Shown: piece after piece, positions 1-12,384 of the stretch | Numbering within the stretch: the first letter of the stretch is position 1 | How the letters are laid out: the number at the start of each line of letters is the position of its first letter | Assembly (NCBI GenBank): GCA_023374045.1 | Contig: CM041776.1 | Coordinates: 349,059,636 to 349,123,635, forward strand | Source: Limonium bicolor | Taxonomy: Eukaryota > Streptophyta > Magnoliopsida > Caryophyllales > Plumbaginaceae | DNA length: 64,000 nucleotides | Direction: 5' to 3' | The notes under the pieces: generated by a model | What the model saw: the letters and a program-made list of their open reading frames with translations, nothing else | Database searches by the model: none | What the model was told of the DNA's origin: nothing | Program-made: the position numbers and the translations under genes

Positions 1-368
1 CAAAACGTAAACTATATGCTGACCCATCAACATAATCAGATTAGTAATGTCATCCTGGACAATAAAACTGCTTAATCAACATCGTCTAACTCTCCTTCAT
101 CCCAATTTAGATGAATTTTTGAGGTAGAGTTGACTTTTTTCGGACAATAAGAATGTTGATTAAGTAGTGTTTTTTGTCCAGTTTGTCATTAATAATGTAA
201 TTAAACTGATGGGTCAGCACGTGGTTAACATTTTGATAACAAAGGTATAATTCAGGGGCTCATAGTCAGAGATACTATAACCTCAAGGTGGTTACCAATA
301 ATTATAATAAACACAAGAAGTTAACTGTATTTTGTCCAATCCTAAAAGGGTTCCAAATAATTTTCTCT
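1..368. mobile_element. Foldback (palindromic) element, copy 1, cut by the window edge
   Basis: Long inverted-repeat element related to the complete copy just downstream. It shares phrases such as CTGCTTAATCAACATCGT, the block around 240-340 (GGGGCTCATAGTCA, AACCTCAAGGTGGTTACCA) and the terminal TTTCTCT at 361-368. The two halves of this copy also pair with each other: about 15-85 is the reverse complement of about 165-225. No reading frame is present. Its left end lies outside the window. Probably a non-autonomous DNA transposon; the superfamily is not assigned. Confidence 0.7.
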
Positions 369-421
369 ATTTTTTTATTAACAAATATATTTTCGGGTTT
401 GATGTTTGAATTATAAATTTA

Positions 422-926
422 AGAGTAATTACTCAAAACCCCCTTGAGGATTTGAGATATTACAGTTAACCCCCTTGTGTTTATCATAATTATTGGTAAC
501 CACCTCAAGGTTAAGGTATCTTTGACTACGAGCCCCCAAACTATAACTTTGTTATTATAAAGTTAACTACGTGTTGATCTATCAACTTAATCACATAAAT
601 AATGCTAGGCAAGACAACAAAACTGCTTAATCAACATCGTGCAACTCTCTCTCATCCCACTTAAAATGCATTTTCAAGGCAAGGTTGACATTTTTAGGAA
701 AATAACAATACAGATTAAGTAGTGCTTTTTGTCCAGTCTAACATTACTAATGTGATTAAGCTGATAGGTCAACACGTAGTTAACTTCCTAATAACAAAGA
801 TATAGTTTTGGGGCTCGTAGTCAAAGATACCTTAACCTCGAGGTGGTTACCAGTAATTATGATAAACACAAGGTGGTTAACTGTAATATCCCAAATCCTC
901 AAAGGGGGTTCTGAATAATTTACTCT
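422..926. mobile_element. Foldback MITE, complete copy, with 7-bp target-site duplication
   Basis: A 505-bp near-perfect palindrome. The left arm begins AGAGTAATTACTCAAAACCC and the right arm ends with its approximate reverse complement (ending AATAATTTACTCT). The pairing continues through the element, so nearly all of it folds back. AAATTTA lies directly before (415-421) and directly after (927-933), as expected for a target-site duplication. It is non-coding. The family resembles MULE-derived or foldback MITEs, but the 7-bp duplication does not settle the superfamily. Confidence 0.75.
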
Positions 927-933
927 AAATTTA

Positions 934-1393
934 AATCTTTACCCTAACCCAACCCACAAAATTAACTTATTACTCTAGCCTAACCCAAAAAATAAATGGA
1001 TCAATAATAAGATCTAACCTATAAAAATATGGATTTGATTCGGATTAAGTCAAAATTGTCACAACCACATAGACACACACTTCTTTTCATTTTACTCGGA
1101 TATCATTTCTCCTATTTCTTTCTCGGAAAACTATCACAAATTCTCATTCAGCGCATGAGACACCTCGTACACGATGATAAATTAAAATACTTGGATTTAA
1201 TTTAAGCTCAAATTAAGATTCCGACTTCTAGCATATCAATAGATATATGGCGATACACTGCAATATATCAAATACATTATAAAACAGCACGCAACCTACA
1301 GTTCTTCTCTAACAAACTCAAATAAACGACTCGACATTCGGTCAAAAATAGGCAGCACAAAAGTGTTTCAAACGGAAATCTCAAATACTTATT
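934..1393. other. Intergenic, 3' flank of CCT1
   Basis: AT-rich, with no open frame and no recognisable repeat. It should contain the 3' UTR and poly(A) site of the minus-strand CCT1 gene; I could not fix the poly(A) site. Confidence 0.5.
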
Positions 1394-4300
1394 CTAATCC
1401 TCGCCTTGACTCTCGTCTTTAACAAGTTTGACCATGTCATCAATTCTCAGAATTGTAATTGCGGCTTCAGTTGCAAACTACATAAACAAACAGAAAGAAA
1501 ACTCGTTAGTTAAACTGCTTCAAAGCCAATCCCACTGTAGATCTATCCCCATATGCTAGCTAATGGATCAAATCTAAATTCAAAACCTGTATTATCTTCA
1601 CTTTGCTCATTGCTGGCTCAACGACCCCAGCGTCTACATTGTTGCGTACAGCTCCCTTGTACAGATCCAGTCCCATACTGTAGTGTTCATGGTTAAAGAA
1701 ACCGAAACAGTATATCAAGTAGATTAATAGTGTGATAGTGTAAACGGTTAAAGAAAACAGAAACAGTATGTTCAGTAGATTAATACTGTGATAATGTTTG
1801 TCAATTAGCATGTTGAAAACATGCACAATAGGCCCTATGAAGAATAATCTGAAAACTAATACCGTGATAGATGTTGTTTATCAGCCTTTATCTGAGCAGT
1901 ATGGTGATAAGCCCGAAGCTTAGCTACCAACTCAGTTGCGTCCTTTGCAGCATTAACTGCAAGCACCTGCAGTGAATATTTAAAAATGATTAGTAATTGG
2001 TCACAACACAGTCATTCACAAGCCAACATGACCCCCTCCCCCTCTTTTTTTATGGCTAATTACACAATATAAGAGAAAAAAAAACAAATTAAGACCGACC
2101 AACCGACCTTGGGAATAATCAACAAAGATTCAGCAAATTCTGCAATAGCAAGTTGCTCCCTTGAACCCAAAGTCGTAGCAAGGTACTCCAAGTAGACAGA
2201 TAATGCGGCCTCCACAGCTCCACCTCCTGCGACCACCTGTGTGTGGGAATATAACTAATCATTCTTTTCTCCACTTTTCTATAAAATATTTAATCTTCCT
2301 AAACAAGTGTAAAAATAGATTGTTTAGAAAAGAAGCCAAGAATTGGAGCAAGAGCAAGACAACTTCATGATGAAAAGCCCTGTAGAGGATGCACATAGCA
2401 GCATACATGCGTGGTGAAAGACGTGAGAGTTACAATTACCATATTTGACTCCAGAGCCCTCTTGACGATGCATATAGCATCATGAAGAGATCTATCCATC
2501 TCATCAAGCATATACTCATTCGCGCCTCTGAGAATCACTGAAACCTGGAGAAAACAAGTCACTGTGAATGTGCTGGAAAAAAGAAGAATAAAAGTTCAGA
2601 CAACTTGAGATATCAACTCAAACTGACGTAATTAAATCTTCAATTTATAGAAAGAATGATTAGTAATGGATGTTGCAATTGAATAAATACCAGCGCACCA
2701 AAACGAATTAAATAAATCACTTACTGCACTTGTACACTTGGTTCCCTTTATCATAATGACATCATCATCAGCAACACGCTCCTCCACAACTTCATCTGCA
2801 TGTCCGAGAAGTGTAGCATCAAAAGTTTCCTCGCCTTCCATATCAGCAAAAGTAGAAACCTGAGAATCTGATTTTATCAGTGGACACTTCACTCCAAATT
2901 AATGAAGAGTATCAATAAGCGAGCAAGTTCAAAAAATATCAGGCAGTATGTCTTAAGATGCAAACCACCCTCAACTCCTTTTCCCCAGCAACTCAAATCT
3001 AAGCAAGCTAACATAACTCCACATGGAACAACCCTTGATTCTAAGACTGGATATACCATACAAATACGGCTTGAAGAGAGAAATAAAAAGATTAATCTTT
3101 CACAACCTCACCATAGCAAGAAAGAGCGATTCACTGGAGCAGATTATACAAGAACATAACATAGGATCAGGCACAAAACATACCAAAGTGGCACCAGTAG
3201 CCTTGGCAACATGACGCATATCCTCCTTTCTGACACGTCTCACAGCAATGGCACCAGCCTCGACAAAATACTATACAAATGTTTTGGAAGATAAGAGAAT
3301 GTCAATTAATGGGTAACAACCAATATAAACCAAACTATATATGGGAAATTACCACCAGTAAGATCAACGAGCTTTAATCACAAAGAATCAATATCAAACA
3401 AAAATGAGAAGTTTAATAAGAGCTACTTGGCTAAAGCAATTTACAACATAACAACAGCTCATTTAGAGGAGCAAATAGAAAATTTCATGCCTTAAGTGCC
3501 ATATCATCAATTCCCTTGGTGGTTAGAATAACATTAGCACCAACTTTGAGAAGTTTTTCAATACGTTCTTTTGTCATGTCCGCTTCTCTGCAAACTCAAA
3601 GAAGAACCTCCAGTCAAAAAAGGGTTACACATATCAAGGCCACATTGAGATAAAGACATCTATGTAGACTAACCTTTGCCGGATTTTCTCAAGTTCACGT
3701 GGGTCAGAGACGAGGACCTGCACCCCCATTTGCATCTTTGTTTTTTGCAGATTGAAGTCAATACAAGCAATCTTAGCAGGAGAAACTTTGGTAGGCATTC
3801 CCTGAGCTGCACGACCAGTGTTCAGGGCATATCCTTTCATAAGGTAGCTGTCCCTAGCACTTTTTCCACTAGCTTTAAGAATGTTGATGCTCTAGAACAC
3901 GAAACATAGTATAATGTTAGCTAGCAGTCTTATATGTCAGAAAAAACAGATGATGGGTCCTTTCGTTTCCCTTTAGAAGTTAATGGATGACTGGATGAAG
4001 TGACTGCGGAACCTTTATAGGATACTTCACTTCTCCTCTCACATTTGTCATCTTAACAGCCTGCACTGCTTCAACAACCTGTCAAATTATATGGGCATAG
4101 ATTACTATCCAGATTCCAGATGATAAATCTAATTGCTAAAGAGAAGCCATTCATTTAGTACTGCATTATATACATAGAAAATCAAGGAAACTAGAGAATG
4201 AACAAGGAAGTAAACAGCAATCCATAAGAAGAGCAAGTTAAACATGAGAATCATCTAGCCAAATTATTTTGGGAGCGCATTATAGGATATTGGAAAAGAT

Positions 4301-6483
4301 ATTCAGATGTCTCCAGGGATCAAACAGATGAATCACTAAGTGTTAAGACCAGTAAGAAAATGATACTACTCAATACAGCAGACAGCATACCAGATTTGCG
4401 AAAAAGTCACTGTCAGCAGCAATCAATTTAGAGGACATGCATGTCTTGGCACAGTTAATAAGTGAATCTTTCCCCAGTTTTTCAACCTGACAAAAAGACG
4501 AGCAAAATAAAAATCACATTAAACCTGTAAGAAGGCATTAACATCCTCATCGTTCTTGAAAGTGAGCATGTGTGTGTTTCAAATTTGGGAAAGACAAAGC
4601 AGTGTGGTAGTCTCCATTTATAAACTAACAACAAACAAGTACCTTTACCGCCAACTTCTCATCAATATATTTGCATGCTTCCCGCATTGCAAGCTGACAA
4701 ATGAGCATTCCATAAGCACAACAAAATCAAACTACTATGTTGAGATTGCATCTCAGCCAAAGAATGAACGCAGTGCAAAGTAATGGGCTTGAGCGCCCAT
4801 ATCATTCAGGAGTAGCTGTGAGCAAGTAGCAGAACTATGCTGGTACTCACCCTGTAGCCGCTGATGATAGAAGTTGGATGAATCTTGTTTCTCACAAGGT
4901 CATTAGCTCTCTGTACAATGAAATACAGAATTAAATCACTATGAAAAACCTGTGGCATAACTATTGACAAGCAGTAGAGGGATACACAAATTAGTATAAG
5001 CCAAGGAGATATATTAAAGAATTAAATAGCACCTTCAGCAACTCTGCTGCTACTATTACAACAGAGGTTGTTCCATCTCCAACTTCTTTGTCCTGCAATT
5101 CAGCCAACTCTACGAGTACCTGAAATATTATGATTTGCAACTATGAGTACGTAGCAGAATAGACAGGCACAGCAATTTTAAAGCCAGTGTTACCTTTGCA
5201 GCTGGATGTTCAACTTCCAACATTCTAAGTATGGTAGCCCCATCGTTAGTGATTGTTACATCACCAATATCATCGACCAACATCTGCAATGTGATATTAA
5301 AATTCAATCTGAAAATAAGCATCTTACTTGAATAGCAGCAGTAACCAATATCTAAAGGACATTGTCAGGAGAAGGGGGAACTACAAGAAGAATATAATAA
5401 TACATATGTACAGGGAACTACAAGAAGAATATAATAATACATATGTATGCATAAAGCGAGATCATTAATCAAGTAGTTCTCTATATTTCAGGGTCTCTGT
5501 ATCAAGTCCATATAATTAAGCACGGTGTGGTAATCAGTGTGTGTGTCAAACTGGTTTGGTATGAAACAGCTTCTCCCATTAAATAGTGCCGCCTTTGCTA
5601 AGAAGTAGTGCAACACTTCACTATTGGTCTATAACTAGAATATTCATAGATAATAATTTTCAGTACTTAGACTGCCAACTCAAAAACTCATTGCAGACAA
5701 GTAGGAGAGAATTATTTTGTCAAAAATATAGCCTACTTCCCATGTTGAATTTATAAAAACATAAAAGGATGTAATGTTATATGCCTTAACAAAAAAAAAA
5801 ACTTCTATTAACTTCCACAGTGTGCAAATTTTTTAAAATGTCCCATGCATATGTTGTCTGTACATAGAAACAAATAAAAATGGCTAAATACTTGCAACAC
5901 AAAAGTGCGCCAAAAAATACACGGATCCAGGCAGAAAGGCAAGCTAGAGAAGAGCACACATTGAAGTTGGTCAGAACTACGATTACATAAGCTCACAATT
6001 GATGTGCGGGCTAAAGATAAGGCACGACCATTCACCTAAACACATGCGGTATAGAAGGACTACATGAACTTTAAGCCCTGTTTACATGAACCAAAACGCC
6101 TCTGAAGCTACTAACAAGTTGTGCTACACAACCAAATAAATGATTATTTTGGCAAATTCTAACCTGACCAAGAAAATCGATAGACATTGAAAAACACCAA
6201 GAAATTCAAGAGGCTAAAATAGCGGACGGTTATTGAAGCCAGCTTATGCACGAGTTCAGGAAACAGAGATCACACCTTGTCAAGACCAACAGGGCCCAGA
6301 GACGACTTCACAATATTTGCCACAGCTTGACACGCAACCACTGTCAACCCAATTGCAAAATGTTTACCATAGAGACGCAAAATATACAGATATTCGCTCG
6401 TGAAGATTAATAGCATGCATACCATTTTGAGTTCGCACATCCTGACCAGAGTGGCGTTCACCCATGATATCAGGGGCTCCCAT
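1394..6483 (-). CDS. CCT1: T-complex protein 1 subunit alpha (CCT1), cytosolic chaperonin
   Basis: One of eight subunits of the cytosolic TRiC/CCT chaperonin, which folds actin, tubulin and other proteins using ATP. I rebuilt 17 exons: 6423-6483, 6276-6340, 5194-5283, 5033-5119, 4851-4910, 4643-4693, 4391-4486, 4013-4078, 3674-3891, 3491-3587, 3184-3270, 2725-2859, 2440-2544, 2108-2236, 1863-1966, 1587-1677 and 1394-1477. They join in frame to 1626 nt (541 residues), close to the Arabidopsis protein. All three group II chaperonin signatures are visible: [13 protein letters not shown] (residues 32-44), [17 protein letters not shown] (53-69) and [10 protein letters not shown] (81-90, nucleotide-binding Asp87). 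GGGAVE lies near 410-415 and [11 protein letters not shown] near 453-463. The start at 6483 ([10 protein letters not shown]) aligns with the plant N-terminus before SGQDVRTQN. All introns read are GT-AG except the one after exon 10 (GC-AG). The gene looks intact and expressed. Subunit identity is from memory of plant CCT1 and is strong. Confidence 0.96.
3271..3490 (-). other. Non-canonical GC-AG intron of CCT1 (intron 10)
   Basis: On the minus strand the donor after ...MALK reads AAG|GCATGA and the acceptor reads TATAG|TATTTT. Reading through the donor gives a stop at once (AAG GCA TGA), and only splicing here restores the conserved MALK-YFVEAG junction. GC-AG introns are a known minority class spliced by the major spliceosome. 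A sequencing error at one base is the alternative. Confidence 0.8.
5284..6275 (-). other. Large intron 2 of CCT1, nothing coding seen
   Basis: 992-nt intron between the exon ending GLDK and the exon starting MLVDDIGD. It is by far the longest intron of the gene. The only structure noticed is the short tandem duplication at 5376-5447. A large first or second intron can carry expression-enhancing elements in plants, but nothing here shows that directly. Confidence 0.7.
5376..5447. repeat. Two-copy 37-bp tandem repeat in CCT1 intron 2
   Basis: Two adjacent copies of a unit starting GGGAACTACAAGAAGAATAT and ending ACATATGTA, period 37 bp, almost identical. It looks like a recent local duplication. 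Confidence 0.85.
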
Positions 6484-7015
6484 TGTTCTTACAATCTGGT
6501 AAAAACGATGGCAGGATCTTTCTGTACGTGAACAAAATTTATTGTTTAGAGTCGAGAGCAAAAGAGTCGCAGTTTGAACTTCCTCAACCCAGCTAGGCAA
6601 TTAGGTCAGACTAGTGAGGTCAAATGGCACCAATGGCGCCATTGCGCTGAGTGAAATACAGCAAACACCATAAGTGCCACCACTTCGAGCTAATATGATA
6701 CTACATCCAAAATAAAGGTCGATTGTTCCACCTACCTTGAAACCCAGTCCTTCAGTCCAGTTATCAAGGAAATGAAATGAAGACACGCCGATTGCAAACG
6801 TAACTAAAGAATAACAAGGAGATTTAGTTCGTAGGAATCAGCAGATTCACGGGAAACTAACAGCAGAGCACCCAACTAACGAAAGTTAGGGTTGAGAAAT
6901 AAAGAAGAGGAAGTACAGACTATGTGCGGAATTACATTGGTACCCTCTTCATGGAGCTGGCCACGGCCGGGCTGGTCAGGTCCGCTAGTAACCTTTGCCG
7001 ATTTTTTTTTTTTTT
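6484..7015. other. CCT1 5' UTR and promoter region
   Basis: Upstream of the CCT1 start on the minus strand. Just before the ATG the minus strand reads TTTTACCAG then ATTGTAAGAACA, so a 5' UTR intron acceptor close to the start is possible. No clear TATA box was identified and no other gene is seen. A long T-run (6999-7015) abuts the next mobile element. Confidence 0.45.
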
Positions 7016-7277
7016 GGAAAATTCAGACACCACTATTTAAGTTTCTAATTCATAAAATATCACTATTTTTTTTCATAATTCAGTTTTAAACATGTCTAAA
7101 CGTTGTCCAAAATTGATGAAACTTTACATGGACGATGTTAAAGTGTTATATTTTTGTCCAATATCAAATTTGATGTTTTTTAAGCTCATATGTGACATGT
7201 GGGACCCAATGAACATATGGTATATTGTGGTATTTTGTGAATTAGAAACTTAAATAGTGGTATCTTATGAATTTTCC
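7016..7277. mobile_element. MITE with about 48-bp terminal inverted repeats
   Basis: The left end reads GGAAAATTCAGACACCACTA then TTTAAGTTTCTAATTCATAA. The right end is the reverse complement with few changes (TTAGAAACTTAAATAGTGGT then ATCTTATGAATTTTCC). It is 262 bp with no coding capacity. T-rich flanks obscure any target-site duplication. The superfamily is uncertain. Confidence 0.7.
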
Positions 7278-7335
7278 CTTCTTTTTTTAGGGACCGCAAC
7301 TCCCCAACTTTTGCTTTTGGACAATTTTTTTTTTT

Positions 7336-8647
7336 GGGAAATTACTTTCCCCACCCACCAACTTTCCTCCGTTTTACATCCGTCATTATTTTTACCATTT
7401 TCGTTAGTTATTGTCATGTAGCCTCCTTTTATTTGTTGTTGTTGTTGATGTGTCACCCATTTACTAATCCCCTCCCTAATACTCATGTGTCACCCGGTTT
7501 ATTAATCCCACCCCTAATTCATATCCATTTAATCCTAATTCGTTCAGAACCATTAATTTTGGTTTAGAGTGAAGATGACCGTGAGTGTAGAGAATGAAGA
7601 AGACGCAAGTATGTTACTTTCCTTTTTTGCCAGTTAGGGTAGCAAAGTTAGGGTTGCAAAATTACAATAAGTGATGAGATGAAGAGAATGAAGATGCGGA
7701 GAATGTATATGTATGTTCCTTTTCTTGTTCGCTAATTAGGGTTGTAAAATTACAGTGAGTGATGAGATGAAGACACCGTGAGTGAAGATGAAGTCGCGTT
7801 GACATGGCTCATGAGTAAAGGAAGCCACATTAGCTTCCAATTTGGTGCCTCATGTCATTACAACTCCTGACCTCAACGACCTTGAAATTTTTTCCTCAGT
7901 TTGAGAAGACAACCGTGACAGATCTTGAGAGGGAATGAAAACGAGCTTGAAAATTTCCCCCAATCTAAGAAGATGATCGTGAAATATTTTGCTCAATTCC
8001 CTCTCTGATTCACATTCTATCACCACAGTGGCATATTGTCTTTAGGGTTGCAAAATTACACGAAGTGAAGGAATGAAGACGATGCTGAATTTCCCCTCTC
8101 TGGTTCACAATCTATCACCTCAGTGGCATATTGTTTGCAAAATTAGGGTTGCAAAATTACAGTGAGTGAAGGAATGAAGATGACCGTGGAATATTTTGTT
8201 GAATTTTCCCTCTTTGGTTCACAATCTATCACCTCGACAGCATATTGTCCGCAAATTCAGGGTTACAAAAGTATAGTCAGTGAAGGACTGAAGACGATCA
8301 AAGATGAAGATTACTTTGAAATTACCATGACTAGTAAGGAATTCGAATTGGCGAACAAATTGCCGTAACTGAAGATGAATACACCAGATTGAAGACGATT
8401 ATGGGTGAAGAGAATGAAGAAGACGTTGAGGGTGAATTTCCTTTTATTGTTCGCCAATTTGGGTTGCAAAATTATTGAAGATGAATTGGTGTGAATGAGG
8501 GGTTGGGTTTTTCTGCTTCTTTTTTTTTTGGATTTTCCAATCCTTAACTTCACTTAAGTCAAACAGATACGTGGACTAAGACAGAATTTTTAAAAATGTT
8601 GACGGATGTAAAACGGAGGAATTAGTGGATGGAGAAAGTAATTTCCC
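7336..8647. mobile_element. Non-autonomous TIR element with internal repeats
   Basis: A 1.3-kb element bounded by about 50-bp inverted repeats: 7336-7385 (GGGAAATTACTTTCC..., CTCCGTTTTACATCCGTCA) and 8598-8647 (TGACGGATGTAAAACGGAGG ... AAAGTAATTTCCC). The interior holds several diverged copies of a module with GGGTTGCAAAATTACAGTGA, GTGAAGGAATGAAGAC and GGTTCACAATCTATCACC at 7640-8390. No transposase. A short open frame at 8162-8368 is just the repeat read through. Confidence 0.7.
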
Positions 8648-8776
8648 AAACTACATGGGTGATTTATGAATATACGTCAAACCACATGGGTGTGGGATGT
8701 AATTTTCCTTTTTTTATGATAGATTTTGTGTACTATATAGCTAAATAGTAATAATGTAAAGTTATAGATAAAAAAA

Positions 8777-10220
8777 GAAAATTTCATGGAATAACACAAT
8801 ATTTTTAGCTAATTCATGAAATGCTCCTAAAAATGGAAAGTCATCAAATGTCACTATGTCATTGACTTGAAGGAAAAAAGACAAAAATAATCTTACTAGT
8901 TAACAAAGTACTTTTAGGTAAAAATGATAGAAACTTTAGAATAACATAAAAATATTTTAAAAATTATAAATAATTGAAAAATAAAAAAATAAAAGATATC
9001 ATAAAATGAGGAAAAAATATTTTTTAGATTTTTTCTAAAATAATTCAGCACCGTAAAAAAATATGTGCTTTAAAGACAAAATTTATATCGATTTTTTACT
9101 AATTTGTATCAATTAAATACCATATGTATATCAATTAAGTACCATAACTTTTACCATACATTTTTTAAGTTAATTTTTTCTACCAATTAAATTATTTATT
9201 GAAAAACTATCTCATATTTTTAACAATTATATTGAAAATGTATTTTTAAAATATTTACAATCTACATAGATAACTTTAGGAAATAATATTTTAGGTTATA
9301 TACAAAATATTATGTCATAAAATAAGCTACAAATAGAATATAAATATTTTAAATAAATTTTCAGAATATTAATTAAAATATAATATGATATATTTTGAAT
9401 AAATAATTTATATTTTTGAAAAAATGTAATTTACTTTATATTCATACAAAATAAATTTTCAGAATATTAATTAAAATATAATAAAATATATTTTGAATAA
9501 ATAATTTATATTTTTGAAAAAATGTAAATTACTTTATATTCATACAAAATAATTTCTTTTATATTTTTTTAACTAATATTCAAAAAATATTTTTAAAATT
9601 TATATTCTATGTTGCAAATAACTTTATGAAATAATATGTTTTGTTATCTACCAAATATTTTGGTATAAAGTTTTCTACAAAATAGAATATAAATTTTAAA
9701 ATAATTTTATGAATATTAGTTAAAAAGTATAACATAAATATTTTTGAATAAATAATTTAAATTGGTAAAAGACAAATTTAAAAAAAATTGTGGTACTTAA
9801 TTAGTATAAATTATGGTACTTAAATGATACAAATTGGTAGAAAAAAAATAAAAATTACATGTTTAAAACATTGTATTATTTTTTATGGTACTGAATTATT
9901 TAGAAAAACCTAAAAAATATCTACTTTTTTCATCTTGTTATGATATTTTTATTTTATTTTTCAATTTTTTATAATTTTATATTATATTTTAAATATTTTT
10001 ACAGATATATATTTTAGTGAATTTTTTAACACTTCGGGCATAATGTGAACTTTAAAAGTACTTTATTAACTAGTGGGTGTATTTTTCTTTTTTCCGTCTG
10101 GTCAATGACATAATGACATTTCATGGACTTTTACAAAAAATATAATGGCATTTTATGATATTTTTTTAGGGACATTTCATGAATTAACCAAAAATATAGT
10201 TGCATTTCATGAAATTTCCC
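8777..10220. mobile_element. 1.44-kb AT-rich foldback element
   Basis: The outer 150-200 bp at each end are inverted copies: 8777-8920 (GAAAATTTCATGG ... ATGTCACTATGTCATTGAC ... ACTAGTTAACAAAGTACTTT) against 10040-10220 (AAAGTACTTTATTAACTAGT ... GTCAATGACATAATGACAT ... CATGAAATTTCCC). The pairing continues inward (the block around 9000-9150 against 9770-9930), so the element is close to one long palindrome. Very AT-rich and non-coding. Confidence 0.7.
9353..9548. repeat. 98-bp tandem duplication at the centre of the foldback
   Basis: Two near-identical adjacent copies, 9353-9450 and 9451-9548, each beginning ATAAATTTTCAGAATATTAA and ending TTATATTCATACAAA. The repeat breaks the symmetry of the surrounding palindrome, so it arose after the element formed. 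Confidence 0.85.
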
Positions 10221-10488
10221 TAATGAAAATGACAATATTTTCTTATAATTTATGTATTGTAAACAAAAGCAAGATTTTATTTGTTTTTTGCGCTTGCATT
10301 TATCTTATGATTTATAAAATCATAAGCTAGGATGTCTATATATCAGGAATGAATCAAAGCCCACATAGTTTTTTTATTAAAATCCAATTTACGCTATAGT
10401 TCTATTAGGTAGTTTGAATACTAAGTTCTAACTTCCAAGTTCAACGTTCAACCAATATCTTAACATTACAATCATTATAAACTAAAAC
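10221..10488. other. 3' flank of the hAT pseudogene, nothing recognised
   Basis: AT-rich. It lies between the foldback element and the last readable residues of the minus-strand hAT transposase pseudogene. It may be that element's 3' UTR or terminal region; no terminal repeat was found. Confidence 0.4.
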
Positions 10489-12384
10489 TTAATCAAGCAC
10501 TCCTACGTCATCGCTATCGTCAATAGCTCCTTGATTTGAACTGCTGGAGTTCAATGTCAACCTGTCATCTTCTACAAAATAAGCATTCTCTTGATTTCGT
10601 CCTTGTGAACGTATCTCAGCAGCGTCCCAATTATACTTGCACACACACACTTTTACTGAATATGGCGCCAACATGTTCTTCTATCGTCTAACACGTGTTT
10701 ACCCATGTTGAATGCTAATTCAAAAGCAACGGTTGAAGTAGGAACTACAAGGATGTCTCGTACAATTAAAGCTAAGATTGGAAACTTTGATTGTTAGCAT
10801 TTCCATCACTTGAGAGCATCAACAACTTCACCATCATTCAAATTAAAAGTTAAATCCAGATAATCATCATAAGTGGAGTAGGTAGAGACTGAAGTAGTAG
10901 TCTTTTATTTCTTAAGAATATTAGTTATCACCGAGTTCACAAACGTAGACTTAAAAAGAGGTGGTTTCCCACTACTGCTGACACTACCATGCTGACTTGA
11001 ATTTGTATTTGATGTGTTCTTTTCAGCATAAATATCATGCAAGTCATGCAAAGTTTTATTAACCTTTGTAACATAAGCATCAACATCAGTGGTATATAAT
11101 AGCAATGAGGAGTGGTAATAAGAAAAAAGTGTTCTTAAGCCCTCTACTTTAACACTAGGATCAAGAATTGGAGCTACGCAAAAGGAAATCACCAAAATAA
11201 TTTTATCATTTTGTAATCATGTCTTGAATCATCACGTGAATCATAAGTTCATTTCTTGCATTATAGAGAGCATGCATGACTGTAATACAGTCTTAGACTA
11301 CAAGATAAACATTAGGTATAAACCATAAAAAATGTTTTCGTAGCATCACTGAACATTGTAACACGTCACAAATCTTCATAGCAACATTCCACAATTCAGG
11401 AAACAAATAATCATCTTTACTTGTAACACCCGAGTTATGAATGGTTGTCAATATTGTTGATATCTGTCAGTTTTTACTAATAAATCATAGGTTGAGTTCC
11501 AACATGTAGGGGTGTCTAAACAAAAATGTCTTGCTTTTTAACCTACAATTTCACACATACTTTTGAAAGTAGAATGAGCAAGTTGTAAGACTCTAAGAAA
11601 GTGACATGCATCTATAATTGGTTTCAACAAAATATTTAAACTTTGTAAACCATCTTAGATACATAGGTTAACATTTAACATGAAAAAACCCCATGAATGT
11701 GATAAAGGAATTTCTTTATTCAAAATATTAACATGAAGAGTGTTGTTTGATGCATTATCTAATGAAATTGAACATAACTTGTTTCTCAATTTAAATGCGT
11801 CAAAAAATCTAATAATCTTATTTTTTCATATATATATACCCGTCTGATGTTCATCAAAAATATCAAAAGCAATAATACGCTTCTAAAGCGTTCATAAATG
11901 AACTATAATGAGTGGAACACAAATAAAAAGTTCATTTGTAGTACTACTTCACATATCACTAGTCAAACTAACTCGACCATCAAGTATTCAAAATTTTCAT
12001 CAACGCTATTTGTTGCTCCTTATACTGCTTAAAGTTATATGTTTCAGAGTGTTCTTAGGGGCAGGTTCAAAAGCAGGTTGCAAGGAAGAACAAGTAAAAC
12101 ATTGCAAATTAGGGCTTTCACCAGTGTTAAATGGAAGTTGCTCAGCAATAGTAAATTCAGCTAAAGCATTAATCATTCTTTCTTTATCATAAACAAAATA
12201 ACCTGGACCGGGTTATTGACTAATAAAACCGATTAACTGAGTTTGACCTCCCTCCAAACGTTGCTTCTTAGATACTTCATGTGATTCAAGTGTCGAACAT
12301 ATGTTTCGGTGCCGGTGTTTGAAGACCAATTCAGAGACCTTGAGAAAATTGGCTGTCCATTTTGAATTCCCTAGCTTTGCGTAC
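10489..12384 (-). pseudogene. hAT-family transposase pseudogene, main and C-terminal part
   Basis: Minus-strand translation, with shifts and stops, follows a plant hAT (RICESLEEPER-like) transposase from N to C. The end of the BED zinc finger (YAKLGNSKW...) lies near 12370. SLDNASNNT (the conserved D-N segment) is near 11750-11770. CHFLRVLQLAHSTFKS and LDTPTCWNSTYDLL follow near 11490-11620. A linker with VAPILDPSVKVEGLRTL lies at 11120-11180. The C-terminal dimerisation domain (ILVVPTSTVAFELAFNMG) is near 10710-10770, followed by an acidic tail to 10489. Several stops (for example after NVNLCI and before KCVCAS) and missing pieces mean it cannot make a protein. The same gene continues at 13816-13920 and 24779-25035, split by later insertions. 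Confidence 0.8.

Noticed and set aside
7334..7567. Open frame across the left end of a TIR element
   Set aside because: It is the terminal repeat and its flank read in a chance frame; no motif and the opposite strand is equally open.
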